Shown: positions 33,804-45,414, numbered from the stretch's first letter. The stretch: DNA of 64,000 bases from Poecilobothrus nobilitatus (GCA_947095535.1 OX352773.1:25255398-25319397); one strand, 5' to 3'. Program-made: numbers and translations. The notes: generated by a model from the letters alone, not told the origin.

Positions 33804-33874
33804 CTATGCATGTTATTGCATATATGCAATACAAAAATAAAGTTGATTATTGCATGATTATGCATATATGCAAG
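33804..33874. repeat. Palindromic TTGCATATATGCAA repeats in piggyBac end
   Basis: TATTGCATATATGCAATA and ATTATGCATATATGCAAGA occur within 70 bases in the transposase upstream region. Related copies lie at 31548-31573 (TTGCATATCTGCAAG, then ATGCAAAT) and 34211-34226 (TATTGCATATGTGCG). They are placed like the internal repeats of piggyBac ends. Confidence 0.7.
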
Positions 33875-34272
33875 ATAAACTTTTATTTTGTTATAGTACA
33901 ACTATCATTATCACAAAACTATACTATCATAAACAAAACTGTAGTATATTTAATTATTACCTTGAAATTTATACTTACATAACAAAATAATACAAAAATC
34001 TTCTAAAATTACATAAAAATCATGTACCATACTTCAACATCAACATGTAACTCGGCCACTGACAAATATTAATACATTTATTATATTATTAGAATATAGT
34101 TAGAACATCGCCTACTTGAATTATAACAAAGAAATACATATATAAATTAGAAAATATTGAGTACAACCAAAACATGTGCCTCTAAACATTAATATTACAA
34201 CAATTATTCTTGTATTGCATATGTGCGATAAGATGCGGTTAAGGGTTAATTGTTTTTTTTTCTACTAGCGGG

Positions 34273-34293
34273 GCAATCCTACCGACTGTGCCA
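34273..34293 (-). other. Gypsy primer-binding site (tRNA-Ser-like)
   Basis: On the minus strand TGGCACAGTCGGTAGGATTGC, one base different from the TGGCGCAGTCGGTAGGA start used by many insect gypsy elements primed by tRNA-Ser. It fixes the 5' side of this element and implies that the 5' LTR lies just above 34294. Confidence 0.7.
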
Positions 34294-35748
34294 AAAATAA
34301 ATAATAACACTTTTAAATTTTTATTAAAAATAAAAAAATAATATCGTTTATTTATTTTTTTTTTTTATGTGACGTACCAGGCAATATAAATATTGCCTGA
34401 TATTTGATTAGTCCTTTGCCTGTTCCGCTTTTGGACTTCTTACAAACTATGCTTATTTACTATTTAGTTTATTATTTATACTTCGTTTTTTTTTTTAATT
34501 AAATACAGACAGAAAAAAGAAAACATTCATTAATGTTGTAGTTTAAAGATTAAAAATTAAAAGAAAATAAAAGATTTCATGTTTTAAATTCGACTTTTGT
34601 TACAAAGTCAAATTTTTTTTTTTATATTAAACTTTTATTTAATTTTTTTACATAGTCTTATTTATATTACCTAGAACAAAAGTTTACAAAAAATGGTTTT
34701 AGGTGTTTTTTTTTTGTTTTTAAGATTTAAAAATATAAGTGTTTTTTTTATGTTAAATTAATGTATTATATTAGTATTTAACTATCTTATTGTAAGTATT
34801 ACTAATCAAATAATATTATATTATAATTTCATCATTGTAAAAATTTAAAAAAAAATCAATGTAATTTCAAATATATTTATATAAAACTTACCCTAACTTA
34901 ATCTACTTAACCTAATCTAACTTAACTTAACCTTAATTATTCCTATTAGTCTGTATGGACATAATTATTGTAATTATGTTGATTCCAACCACCAATATTT
35001 TCTTTTAGTTAGTGTGTTCTTGTAAGGAATACTCATATCCTATTTTAAGTAGTCTCCGTTAATGTTGCCCGGGTTATATTCGATAGTTTTGTATGTTACC
35101 CGTCTACTATAGTGATATGATGATGATTTTGGTTTTGGTTTTGAATATAACCGTTTTTATCCAAACAAGGGGCAGGGGCAATAAATCCCGTGAGCAGAGT
35201 CTTTTTAATGTACTCCTCATTGTGGTAGAATATATGAGATATTAGACAATTTTCTGAAGTGTTTTATGCTCTCTGTTACAAAGTCAAAGAATACAGATCT
35301 TTGATTTGGGTGTAGCAATCCTGGTACCTATGAAAAAAGATACCAGGGTTTCTTGAATTGCAGTGTTCTATTATATTTTCAGTATTATATATTCTTTTTA
35401 ATTTTTATTTATAAATTTTATTATTATTATTTTAATACATTCACTATTCAATAAATCATTTAATTTTCTCCTGAGTGTATGTGGAAGATTATAAGAGTTT
35501 CAGATTCTTCCCGACAGTGTGCAATATTTTGAGTTTTTAGTTATATAATAGCAAAAACAATGTTGTATCATAAAGTAACTATATACATAGAGAACTCACA
35601 CAGAAGAAAAAATCGTAGTTAATTTCATTGATTTGAAATCATCCCAAGATCGTATTTGGGGTTATTTCGTAAAAAGATGACCGTATTTTTGGAATACCAT
35701 CAAAGAACATAAGAAAAACAAAAAAAAAAATTTTTTCATTCATTCAGT
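34294..35748. other. Presumed gypsy 5' LTR and AT-rich flank
   Basis: No ORF. The first part should hold the 5' LTR, but with the 3' LTR lost its start cannot be set. A near-perfect 22-base palindrome (CAGGCAATATAAATATTGCCTG, split here as CAGGCAATA and TATTGCCTG arms) lies at 34378-34399. 34884-34935 is a short CTTAACCTAATCTA-like tandem. 35050-35350 is less AT-rich, with no recognisable content. Confidence 0.4.
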
Positions 35749-35807
35749 TCATAATTCGTTTTCTTCGAACTGACTTTTTTTTTCTCTAAAAATTGATTTT
35801 ATACAGG

Positions 35808-35919
35808 TTTTGCACCGCAAATTTAACCTTTTGCAAATCAAATTCAACCTTTTGCAAATTAAATTCAACCTTTTGCAAATAAAATTCAAACTTTTGCAAA
35901 TCAATTTCAACCTTTTATA
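35808..35919. repeat. 21-bp minisatellite
   Basis: Four clear 21-bp units starting TTTTGCAAAT at 35829, 35850, 35871 and 35892, with degenerate copies on both sides. Because 21 is a multiple of three, the minus strand shows an open repeat of RLNLICK heptads inside a 76-residue ORF. I see no reason to call that a gene. Confidence 0.85.
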
Positions 35920-36119
35920 AAAACTGATTAAATGGTTTTTTTTTTGAAGATTATAAATAATCTTCACGTCAGTTAACATTGAATAAATTAAAATTACAAA
36001 AGTAAATTAGAAATTAGAATTTTTTATTTGGTTTGAAATAAATAAAATAATTAGTAATTATAATTTATTATATATTTAATAAAAAAAATCATATTATTAG
36101 TTAATTATCTATAGTGGTT

Positions 36120-36788
36120 CTCCTGCAGCAGCTAATGGCAATTGCATATACATATGTGTACAGTAATTATTGCAGGGGTAACCGTTGCAACAGCTTGTTC
36201 AATGACATCTATTAAATTCGGAGCATTTACACAATCAGCTAATAAATTTCGAGCATAAAATTTTATTTTCGAAAAATTCTCTTCAATTGGATTCATCATT
36301 GGTGAATATGGTGGCAGAAATACAAAAGTATGTCTTGTCTGCGCAAAAAGATCACTAATTTCCTGAGTTTTGTGGAGGCGAACGTTGTCTAAAATTAACC
36401 ACGCTTCTACAATCATATGTTCTTCTAATTTTTGAAATAAACTACGAAGGAAATCACAAAAAATACTTCAGTTTACAGTAGAATGTGCAATTATATCATG
36501 GAATATTGTTCCCTGAGTATTTATCGCTGCAATCAGGGATACATTCTGTCCTCTAACAGTTGGCACAACTACCCGGGCTGTTGTATTAACTTTCGACAGT
36601 GCTTTTGTTCTGCGAAGGTGGTAATTAAATCCAGATTCATCAATAAATATTATTTTTTCGCGTGCTTCCGGAGCATTTCTTGAAAAATTGAATGCATACA
36701 ATTTTCGCTCCTCAATTTCGTCGATCGACTTCTACTGAAGCACATTTTAATGTGATCCGCAATTTCTTCAATCCATTTCTAATAGGGT
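36120..36788 (-). pseudogene. Tc1/mariner-like transposase remnant
   Basis: Minus-strand DDE transposase of the IS630-Tc1 group in two or three frames. The segments are NGLKKLRITLKCASVEV (about 36780-36730, the strand before the catalytic core), IIFIDESGFNYHLRR (first Asp), RGQNVSLIAAINTQG, LILDNVRLHKTQE (second Asp), and FLPPYSPMMNPIEENFSKIK, whose Glu lies 34 residues after that Asp, giving a DD34E-type spacing. The helix-turn-helix N-terminus is missing: the homology stops at 36788, where hAT-like terminal sequence begins. A stop near 36465 separates the core halves. Confidence 0.8.
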
Positions 36789-38868
36789 TTCTCATTTCCC
36801 GCAATTTTCAATTCCCGGGATTCCGGGATAAATTTGTTTATATTCCCAAGATCCCGGATTTTTTTTATAAGCACAAATTAAAAGAAAAATTATCTTATAA
36901 ATAGAAAAATAATTTACCATCTGTTTTAAAACACAAAAATCATTTTATTCAAATAACATAAACATAAAATACAAAATAATTAAGAAAAACAAATAAACAA
37001 AATAAAAACAAACTGAAGGTATAATAATTATAATAATTAATTATTTTTAAAAAAGTTTTCTAAAAAGCACAAATAAATTAATAAATCGAAAATATTCATT
37101 TCTTTTATGATGTTTTTAACATCATAAGAAGTGTTTTCTGCACTGTCGATTCGTGTTACATTTAAAATTGCAGCATCCAATTTATGTTGGAGGTTAGAAG
37201 TAGTAGTTAAGTTACTTGGCTCTTCCAAATTTGAAGCGTCAGCCTCATCATCACTACTGTTAACTATTTCTTCAATATCAAGAGAAGTACTTCCTACACC
37301 AGCATCCGAATCCGAAATAAAAAGTTTAGCAAATAATTTCTTAGCTGTAGAATATAATGCAGATTTAAAAGGCAATGTCATTACGGAATCTATGTCCGAT
37401 GAGTATTGATAATTTTTTGGATTATTTAAAAATTTTACTAAACCAACTAAATTTTTATTTCGTCGTTCGACTACTCTTTGTCTCACAGATTGATGCATTT
37501 TAGAAGAAAAACTATTTTTATTCTTGCGCAAGTCATCCCGAATGAATAGTAATACACCCTCTGCTTCAAGTAGTGTGGCGGTTCGTCGGCCAAGCCTTTC
37601 AATGCCAATTTTTATTGGTTGCAGCGCCGTTATTACAACGTTAATTAGTAAATATTCTTGCTCCGAAATGTTGTAAATATTAAGAGTTCTCAAATTTAAG
37701 TCCATTAAGGCTTTCAATATACAAGTTTTTAAGGCAATAAATCGTTCGAGCATTGCAAGAAAGCTGTTCTACCTTGTTTTTACATCCAGTATCAACTTAT
37801 TGTACTCAATTCTAACGTATTTTTGCAGAATTTCATTTTTAAGTGGAGATTTACGAAACTTCCGCACCACTTTTCGGACTTTCTGAATTGTTTGAGCAAT
37901 ATCAACGTTATCGTGTAGGTCATCATTGAATTCTACGTTTTTTAAATTAAATAAATCGCCGTATTGACGTGATTGACAATCAAATGAAGTTACGTACTCG
38001 CTGTTGCTCTCTTCATTCTCGTTCTCGCTCTCGTCATCTTCACTATTAAAGTCTTACTCAAGATTTTGACAATCAAAATCATTATGCTCACTATCTGATG
38101 CATCTAAAATTCTAGATTTTTTGTAGAGAACATCACAAACTGATAACTGTAGACCATGTGCATAACATAACTGATGGTCAATAGCGCTTAATCTCCCAAA
38201 TTTTTTCATAACTGATGCACGGTCAGTTACACTACAAATTATATGGTTCTTTGTAGATAAATTAAATTCCGATAATTTGGTTTCAACCATATCAACTATT
38301 TTTTCCGCAGGAAGAGCTCCGAATATTCGAACCATGCCCAGGTTCCAAAACTTAGTTAAGGAATGGACGTTTATATTCATATAGCGACGGTTTTTTAACG
38401 ATGTGATTCGTCCATCGAAATAGAGAATCTTGAGCCATCTGAAATTAGCATATTCATTTCCTTAATCACATCTTGTTTTGCTAAATGGTATTGGTTTTTT
38501 TACCATACCCATAACATGTGAAAGGTTTGTTGGTAATATTGTAATTCGGATTTTGTAATGCTATTAATAGAAAATCCATCGACAGCAGCCATCTTTGAAA
38601 CAATTTATTCAATAGAATTCTCTTTTACAAATGACGTGATTTTACGTTGGACATTTCTTAATTCAAAAGCTATGGTTTCTTCATGTAGTCTTTTCTTATT
38701 AACTTCAATTTCCACTTCCTTGTGCACATTTTTTAAATGACGAAGAAGTCCACTTGCAGAGAATGCTTTACACATTATTGTTGCTTTGCATTTATTGCAA
38801 ATAGCAGATGCTGTTTTTTTTTCGCGTGTAAAATATTGCCATGCTTTTGATCCACTTCCACTTGACAT
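36789..38868 (-). pseudogene. hAT transposon remnant (BED-finger transposase)
   Basis: Minus-strand hAT transposase in three separated pieces. 38868-38605 has the BED finger (WQYFTREKKTASAICNKC, then H-x-x-x-x-H in LLRHLKNVH). 38380-38054 has the central segment ICSVTDRASVMKKFGRL with HQLCYAHGLQLSVCDVLY, where the usual TDGA reads TDRA. 37753-37037 has the late helical region (ILKALMDLNLRTLNIYNISE) and an acidic C-terminal part. The hAT dimerisation motif is not visible. The left end has terminal-like sequence, GGGTTTCTCATTTCCCGC followed by repeated CCCGGGATT words (36793-36860), but no partner terminus or 8-bp duplication could be found, so the boundaries are approximate. Confidence 0.7.
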
Positions 38869-39501
38869 GATTGAGTTACCTAATTTGATATTTTACATGA
38901 AAAATAAATTAAATGAAAAATAAATTAAATACTACATTATAAAAAATTTGTTTAACAATTTACAACTTGCTTTGATCCTGAAACTTACAACTTGGTTTGA
39001 TCCTAAAATTTAATTCTATTTATATATTAAAAAAACTGCACTTGTCACTTATTTATTTTTTTATACTAAAATTGTATATATTTTAATTTAAGTTTTATAC
39101 TGAAACAATGAAATTACAAGTATGTTATCAGTAGCATAAAGAAACTATACTATATAGAGAACTCACATAGAACAATAATATTTAGCATTTTTCTACGATT
39201 TCGATTGTGCGATTGTGTTGATATTTTTAGTATATATTTATTATTAAATAATAAATTCAATCACACGAAACATCCAAATTTGCTTATAGTATTATTTATT
39301 AGCTGGGATATTTTGTGTGACTGTATTGTATACTATAGTATAAAGTTAAGTTAAGTAACAAATACAACAGAGAAAAGAAGTAGAAATAGAAATGCATATT
39401 CAAATAATGCAAGTAGGCACATATACATAAAAAAATAAAACTATATGCATGCTTTTAAATGAATTTTTTTTTGAAAGAATGTTCGTTTATATGTAAATTA
39501 A
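38869..39501. other. AT-rich spacer
   Basis: Non-coding. It contains a 25-bp tandem pair (ACAACTTG-TTTGATCCT) at about 38960-39009 and a segment at 39133-39180 (AGAGAACTCACATAGAA) resembling 35568-35615. Confidence 0.4.
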
Positions 39502-39530
39502 ATATCGCCGGCTGAGTACTTAAGTGTTCA
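39502..39530. repeat. Left TIR of DUF7869-like element with ATAT duplication
   Basis: ATAT (39502-39505), then CGCCGGCTGAGTACTTAAGT and GTTCAATAT. This matches the right end in inverse orientation with one mismatch over about 27 bases. Confidence 0.88.
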
Positions 39531-42500
39531 ATATGCAGAAGATTGAAATGGGAGAAAAACGAATTTTAAACTTTGAAATGACTTTTGTATTGGTTTCTTT
39601 CAAAGCCTTAAAAAGGGATCTTTATTTCATTAACCTGTGTTTTATTAACTTTTAAATAATACTTATCAAATCGAATAATACTTTTATGGTTTTTGAAAAA
39701 ATCGTAATTTGCAAAAATCGGCAGAAATGCATATTGGACACAAATGTATGGAGACGGTAAATTAAAAAAAAAAAAGTTATTTTAGTGTCCAATATCAAAG
39801 GGAGTCTTAACATTGTTAATAAAAATCCATTTAATATTGAACACTTAAGAACTTAAATCAAACAGTTTTCAATAGAAAAGTAAAACAAATAAATTTAACG
39901 CAAAATATGATATATTTTTTCAAGTAAACTTTGTATATATTAATAACAAAAGTTAATTCAATTTTAATGTTATTAATATATATTATGGTATTTTTAAATA
40001 TTATAAATTTATTAAAATATTAATGCTAATAAATAATAATATGAATATAGTTAAAAAAACAGCCTTTCTTGCTTTTAAAAAAATTAAAATAAAACAAAAT
40101 AAAAGTCTTTCACATTTTAAAAAAAATTAAATAACATTTCGTGCTTTTGAAAAACTTAAATTAAAAAAATTAAACATTCTTTCGAGCTTTTAAAAAACTA
40201 AATTAATAAAAACAGCCTTTTTCATGCTTTAATTACAAAAGAAAAGTCTTAAAAATCTAATAAACTATAAATATTATTAATATTTAAAATAAAATCTATA
40301 ATAAATATTTTTGTACATTTAACTTTTTCAAAGTTCAGCCTTTTGTAAATTTGATTTTTGATAATTATCACTAATTAATTTAATTTTAATGTTGCCTTGT
40401 AAAATGCAATATCTTCTTCCTGGATATAACTGAACATTGATATAATATCATTGATTTTTTCTTTTGAAAGAGTACCAGGATTTGACGAACGCATGGCACT
40501 TGGAAGTGTATCTTGTGTGTTTTTTTTTTTTTGCAAATTTCGCTGAAAAATTGAAATAGTTTTTTTTTCAGCATATTCCCCATAATCTTCTTGGTATGTT
40601 ACATGACCTAAATCCATAGAATTATAAAATAATTTCGCGAGCTTTACTGTATTTAACATCTGAAAAATTTAACGATAAGCTAGCCGCATTATAATTATAG
40701 AAATCTATTGGCATGCATTGTAAAATTTTTAGCTTAACTTTTTCATAGTTCATTGTTTTTAAATTTTTAATAAGTGATACGGGACTGCCAACACTGATAT
40801 TTTTTAAGTGACGATCTATAACCGAGTGAACTGCATCTATTTCTTGTATTCTAGAGTGGCCAGGCTCTGAGTATTTCTGAACTATAGTTTTTATTTGTTT
40901 ATTATTTTCCAGAAATTTTAGTAAGGCAAATGATGTGACTCTATTTTTATTTTGTGGGACACATGCATCTGACCATAAAATGAAATGTTTAATATATGGT
41001 ATATCTAAAAGAATAGAGTTTAAAATTTTTACTAAGGCACTGGCTAAATCATTCCCACTACGACCACTCAAAGTTTCGTACCATATAGCACAGTAAGTTT
41101 TCTTATTAATACTACAATGACCAGTCAAATTATAAGTATTAAATTTTCTTTTGTAGTAAAAATTTGAAGCTTGTCCGGTTGGTAACATAAATACCTTTTG
41201 CAAATCATAGCACACAAGAACAGTATCTTTATGCTTTGAACAATATTCCTTATCAGCATGTTTTCTTAATTTTGCTTTCTCGTTAAAATTTTCATGTGAA
41301 TTAAAGCGTTCAATTTCTGTATCAGTCGGATTTGTAGCATTTCTATATTTTAAATGAACATCACATTGATCCTTTTTTGGTTTTAAAAACCCCAAATTGT
41401 ATTCGGTATTGAAAATCTTCCTGTATATGTGTAATTTTACATGCTTTTCAGGATTTTCACTTTTATATAAATTGTACATTTTGCTTAAATTTAATGTTTG
41501 ATCCAAGTATTGTTTTTCTGAATCTGCTCGGATGTAGTGTGAATCAACACATGGGAATTTTTTAATGTGCTGTCGAACTTTTGAGATTTCATCTTGAGGA
41601 ACTTTCTTTTTTATGTGCTTTCCTTTTAACGTTTTAGATTCAAGGACTTTCTTCGCTGGAATGAATTTACCGCTTTGAGTGTTGTATTGTTTTCCTTGCT
41701 CCCGTAACCGTTTTTGAACAGATCTTTTCCATTCTTTTGGTGTGGCAACTTTTTTCCTTGGTTTTTTAGCTGTATCTAATAAAGATCTGGGTGTATTTAA
41801 AAACGATGGTCCTTCTCCCATATTATTTTTAATTAAATTTTTTTGATTGTTTTCTATTAAAATTTCCTCATCTGATGGCACGAAATTAGGATCAGCAATC
41901 GAATCATCCCGCAAAATGCTCAAACCACTTGAAGAGCTTATATCAATATTGTACAGTGAAATAGATACCGACGGAGCTACAGATGATTCCCTTTATAACA
42001 GAGTTAAAATAAAAGTTGATACAAAATTAAAAATCCTCAACAATTAGGTATAAAGATGTTAATTCTATAAACACAAAATCTACCTTTCGCAATTTTCCAT
42101 AATTCTCGAATAGAAGATGCAATCATACCCTCGCACTGTTCAAAACAAACTAACTTAACTTCATAGATTAAAAATTAAAATATATTGAAAATACATTGAA
42201 GCGTCTAATATTCTTATATAATTAGAAATAGAATATAATATAGCAATTAGCAATACATACATACTAGTACATACTACAAATAAGAATACATACGAATACG
42301 ATACAAAACATACTGGATAAAAAATATGTACTGGATAAAAAATTAATAAGTGCGCATTAATCGTTTCAATCATGCTCAAATCAAACTATGTAAATATAAC
42401 TGCAAATTCAATATACATAGAATGCATTGAATTTGCAGTTATGTTAGTATTATATAATAATATTAGATTAGAATATAAAGAAGATACGCTATAGTATAAA

Positions 42501-42852
42501 AGTGAATACGTATGTATTTGCCGTTTGCTTACCATATAATATAGAGCATTTAAGCACTTATTTTAATATTAGACACTTAAGCATAACAATTTAAAAAAAA
42601 ATGTTAATGTTTAGTTGTTTAATTTCATACAATTTTGCATTTTAGACACTTAAGCATTAAAGGTAAGGATAGTAATTTGAGTATTTGTATGATATTGAAC
42701 AAAACGACAATTTCTGTATTTCAAAAACTATTAGAGATAGAGCAATTCTGATCAAAGATTTGAAAAGAAAATGTAAAAATTAGTAGAAATACGTCAAAAA
42801 ATGAAAAAATTACCCGATGTATTATATTGAACACTTAAATACTCAGCCGGCG
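39506..42852. mobile_element. DUF7869-like DNA transposon with CGCCGGCTGAG ends
   Basis: A 3347-bp unit bounded by inverted repeats of about 27 bases starting CGCCGGCTGAGTA, flanked by ATAT on both sides (39502-39505, 42853-42856). ATAT could also be read as part of the repeat, with a shorter duplication. Variants of AGTGTYCAATAT and GACACTTAAG recur inside both ends in both orientations. It holds one gene on the minus strand. The superfamily is not obvious from the ends. Confidence 0.85.
40375..41993 (-). pseudogene. DUF7869-like transposase, one frameshift
   Basis: Minus-strand ORF, open from about 41993 without a clear ATG start, to 40622 and continuing in another frame to 40375. The N-terminus is basic (KPRKKVATPKEWKRSVQKRL). 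The core has LPTGQASNFYYKRKFNTYNL, WYETLSGRSGNDLASALVKI, FILWSDACVPQNKNRV and YSEPGHSRIQEIDAVHS, whose Asp/Glu/His pattern looks like an RNase H-fold DDE nuclease. From memory, this set of motifs marks a DUF7869-type protein abundant in insect and cnidarian genomes with little functional description. The frame break is near 40630 (KAREIIL, then YNSMDLGHVTYQ). As the only gene of a TIR-bounded element it is probably the transposase. Confidence 0.65.
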
Positions 42853-42856
42853 ATAT
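42826..42856. repeat. Right TIR of DUF7869-like element with ATAT duplication
   Basis: Read inward from 42852, CGCCGGCTGAGTATTTAAGT then GTTCAATAT, followed outward by ATAT (42853-42856). Confidence 0.88.
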
Positions 42857-45414
42857 GTAGTTTGTAACTATATGTATACATTTTAATAAATTTTTTTTAT
42901 TTGAGCCGCCTTTTTTTTTCTCTTTGTTGTTATTTTTGTTTGGTATTAAAAATTTTAAGGGAGTATATTTATTAAAGTGCTTAAATCTGCAAAACTAAAT
43001 TTTTTTTTGTATATAAGTATACTTTTTTTTTTTTATATTTTCAATGGTCCAGCTCTTGTATTTTGTGGAAATTATGAATTGTCTTTAGTTATTTAGTATA
43101 TTTTTTTGTTTAATGTTTTTGTTATATGTTTTCTAATATTAATATTATGTTAATTAATTCAACTAATGTAATTTTATTTAATATCTATTTATTATTTTGT
43201 ATTGGTTTAGCTTTTAATTTTTAAAAACTTAAAACTTTAAAAACTTAACTTTATTCTTTTCTATTTTTTTATTATTTTCTTAATATATATAGGTAATATA
43301 TTCTTTTCTTGAATCTATTAAAATACATACTACAAATCAATTTAAAAATTAAAAAATATTTTTGGATGGAATATTGAAATTTTCTAAAATATTGGTATTA
43401 ACCTTTGCGGACCTACATTATTAGAGCGATATATCCACGAAAATGTTAGACCATAGGCAGAACATACAAAAATGATATGTGTTTGAAAGAGATTAAGCTA
43501 AAAAAATATCCATGAAACATTTGAAAATATCCAAGAAAGGAACCATAAATATCCACGAATTACATATGTATGCAAAAATTAAACTTAAAAACATACAGAC
43601 TTACAAAAAAATTTCTACTACCATGGCATTTAAATTTTGAAGTGTCAAAAAAATTAACAAATGTTCAAATTTTATTTTTTAGTGAGAAACTATTTTAAAA
43701 TGACTATATTATCGGTGTAAAAATATTATTAATAAACTATGTATATTATTTTTAACAACTTTATAAATAAAAAATTTAAATTTTTAACTAAATATGAATA
43801 TTAACATTAATAAATTAGGTTATGTACAATTTTAACTGTCAAAGTGTTGCTGTAATATTTTTTAATAATATAATTTTTTTTCTCCTTCTTTCCCACTGGT
43901 AGTGCACTATATTTTTCTCTTTCTAAAGTTGCGATAATATCCATGAAATTTCTCATGAAAACTAGCCTTTATAACTATAGATAGATATGTAATTCTTTCT
44001 AGATAGCAGCTTTGTTAAATGTATTTTTTGATATTGAATAAGATAGTTACATATAGTTAGTCATATTAAAAAACAGAATTTAAAAATTTTAAAAATTAAG
44101 AAGGTATTTTTTAAAAGAAAAAACATTCGGCATAAAAGGGTTACAAACTTACTATATCTTTATAAAAAAAAATTAAATTAAGAAGAAACAACTACATGCA
44201 CAACAAAAATTTATTTTAATGCACGATATTTATAATAACGCCTTTACATTTACAAGTCGGAACATTCAACGAAAACCTCTGAAAAAAAGGCTATTTGTGT
44301 ACAAAATAAATTGAGTGTTCTGATCCGGCTTGTAAGATATTTAGGCGTTGTTTATAAAATATTTTAAAATTTTTTATGAATATTTTTTGTGTAACTGATG
44401 TATGGTTGATGATGGTTGATGATGGTTATATCTATACAGATATTCCTCTTGTAACACTTTTAAATTTTATTTTTAGAATATAAAATATAGAATACAGATA
44501 TTCCTCTTGTAACACTTTTAGAAATTATTAAAAAAAATTGAGAAGTTTGTTCGATATTGGTATATAATACGGGGAATTACTTGTGACCAAGCTTTAGCCA
44601 AAGTTTTTTCGTTGCTAGAAATAACACCTGATAAACCATTTTGTAATTATAATAATAAAACATTTTTTGCTTATTCGATTTTCCCCATCTAATTAAATCT
44701 CTTAGAAATACATTAATGGATTCCGATTTAAAAACGTCAGATGATATTATAAGCTTTAAAGTTCTCATAGAATTATGGAAAGTTCAAATAAATTGAAAAA
44801 CCAAGATGTGTACCAAAAACGAGATAACATATTAATCCGCATACTTTTAAAAAAAAGAGAGTTAAATTAGTAACACAAATATTTAGTAGAACAGTGAATG
44901 CCGCTATTAGAACAATAATTGAAACGTCTGGTTTTAAAAGTACTTAAACGTTTTAATTGTCTCAAAATATTTGTTAAACAAATAATTGTCTCATTATATG
45001 CTGATAATAAATATCGATTTGATATTAAACTAAATAGCTTGTAGTTTGAATTTTTAAAATATTGTAAGATTGACTAAAAAGAAAAAATATATTTTTAGAG
45101 GAAACGAAAATATCTTTAAATTTATATTAATATATACACATTTTTTCATATTTTATACTTTTACAATAATAATTCTTGTACCTATGGTTGGGTTATGAAA
45201 ACAAATGAAATTGATTGATAAAAATCGAGGTAGAATCGAGATTTTTTCTTTTTTTATGAAGTCGAAAAAATTATATGAAGAAATATATACAAATGTACAC
45301 ACATCAATTAACATACAAACAAAAAGAAAAACTAAAATAAAAATAAATTAAAATACGATCAATTTGATTTTACGAAATTAAAAAAACTGTCTAACTTTTT
45401 TCTTCCATATGAAT
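42857..45414. other. AT-rich non-coding stretch
   Basis: About 2.5 kb with no supported gene. Contains a palindrome at 44226-44365, a perfect 28-bp direct repeat at 44435-44462 and 44493-44520, three ATGGTTGATG units at 44402-44426, and dispersed ATATCCA-GAA words between 43430 and 43950. Otherwise homopolymer-rich. Confidence 0.5.
44226..44365. repeat. Imperfect palindrome, about 140 bp (possible MITE)
   Basis: The left arm starts ATATTTATAATAACGCCT and continues ACAAGTCGGAACATTCAA. The right arm, inverted, reads ATATTTTATAAACAACGCCT and ACAAGCCGGATCAGAACACTCAA. The arms are about 50-60 bases with a short spacer. It could be a tiny palindromic MITE or a hairpin-forming locus. Confidence 0.6.

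Larger units (their letters stand above)
31413..34245. mobile_element. piggyBac transposon with TTAA duplication
   Basis: A 2833-bp piggyBac element. The termini are perfect inverted repeats, CCCTTAACCGCAT at 31413 and ATGCGGTTAAGGG ending at 34245, each flanked by TTAA (31409-31412 and 34246-34249). Subterminal palindromes based on TTGCATATATGCAA occur near both ends. One transposase gene lies on the minus strand. It sits in the leader region of the gypsy element, between the PBS and the gag knuckle. Confidence 0.95.
28283..34293 (-). mobile_element. Ty3/gypsy retroelement, truncated, host of two insertions
   Basis: Minus-strand gypsy-type element in the order primer-binding site (34273-34293), gag knuckle, protease, RT, RNase H, integrase zinc finger. 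The 3' part is cut off at about 28283 next to the Harbinger remnant, so integrase core and 3' LTR are lost. Most of gag is gone: only about 110 element bases separate the PBS from the zinc knuckle once the piggyBac is removed. It hosts a LINE tail (28663-29382) and a piggyBac (31413-34245). RT and RNase H are well preserved, but the protease motif and frames are damaged. Confidence 0.8.

Noticed and set aside
35749..35979. 76-residue ORF with heptad repeats
   Set aside because: Created by a 21-bp minisatellite. No other coding evidence.
36789..39180. Placing the broken hAT as a precise insertion in the Tc1-like element
   Set aside because: The left border is sharp, but no matching 8-bp duplication or continuing Tc1 N-terminus was found on the right.
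44577..44768. 63-residue minus-strand frame
   Set aside because: Short, AT-rich, no family resemblance and no neighbour context.
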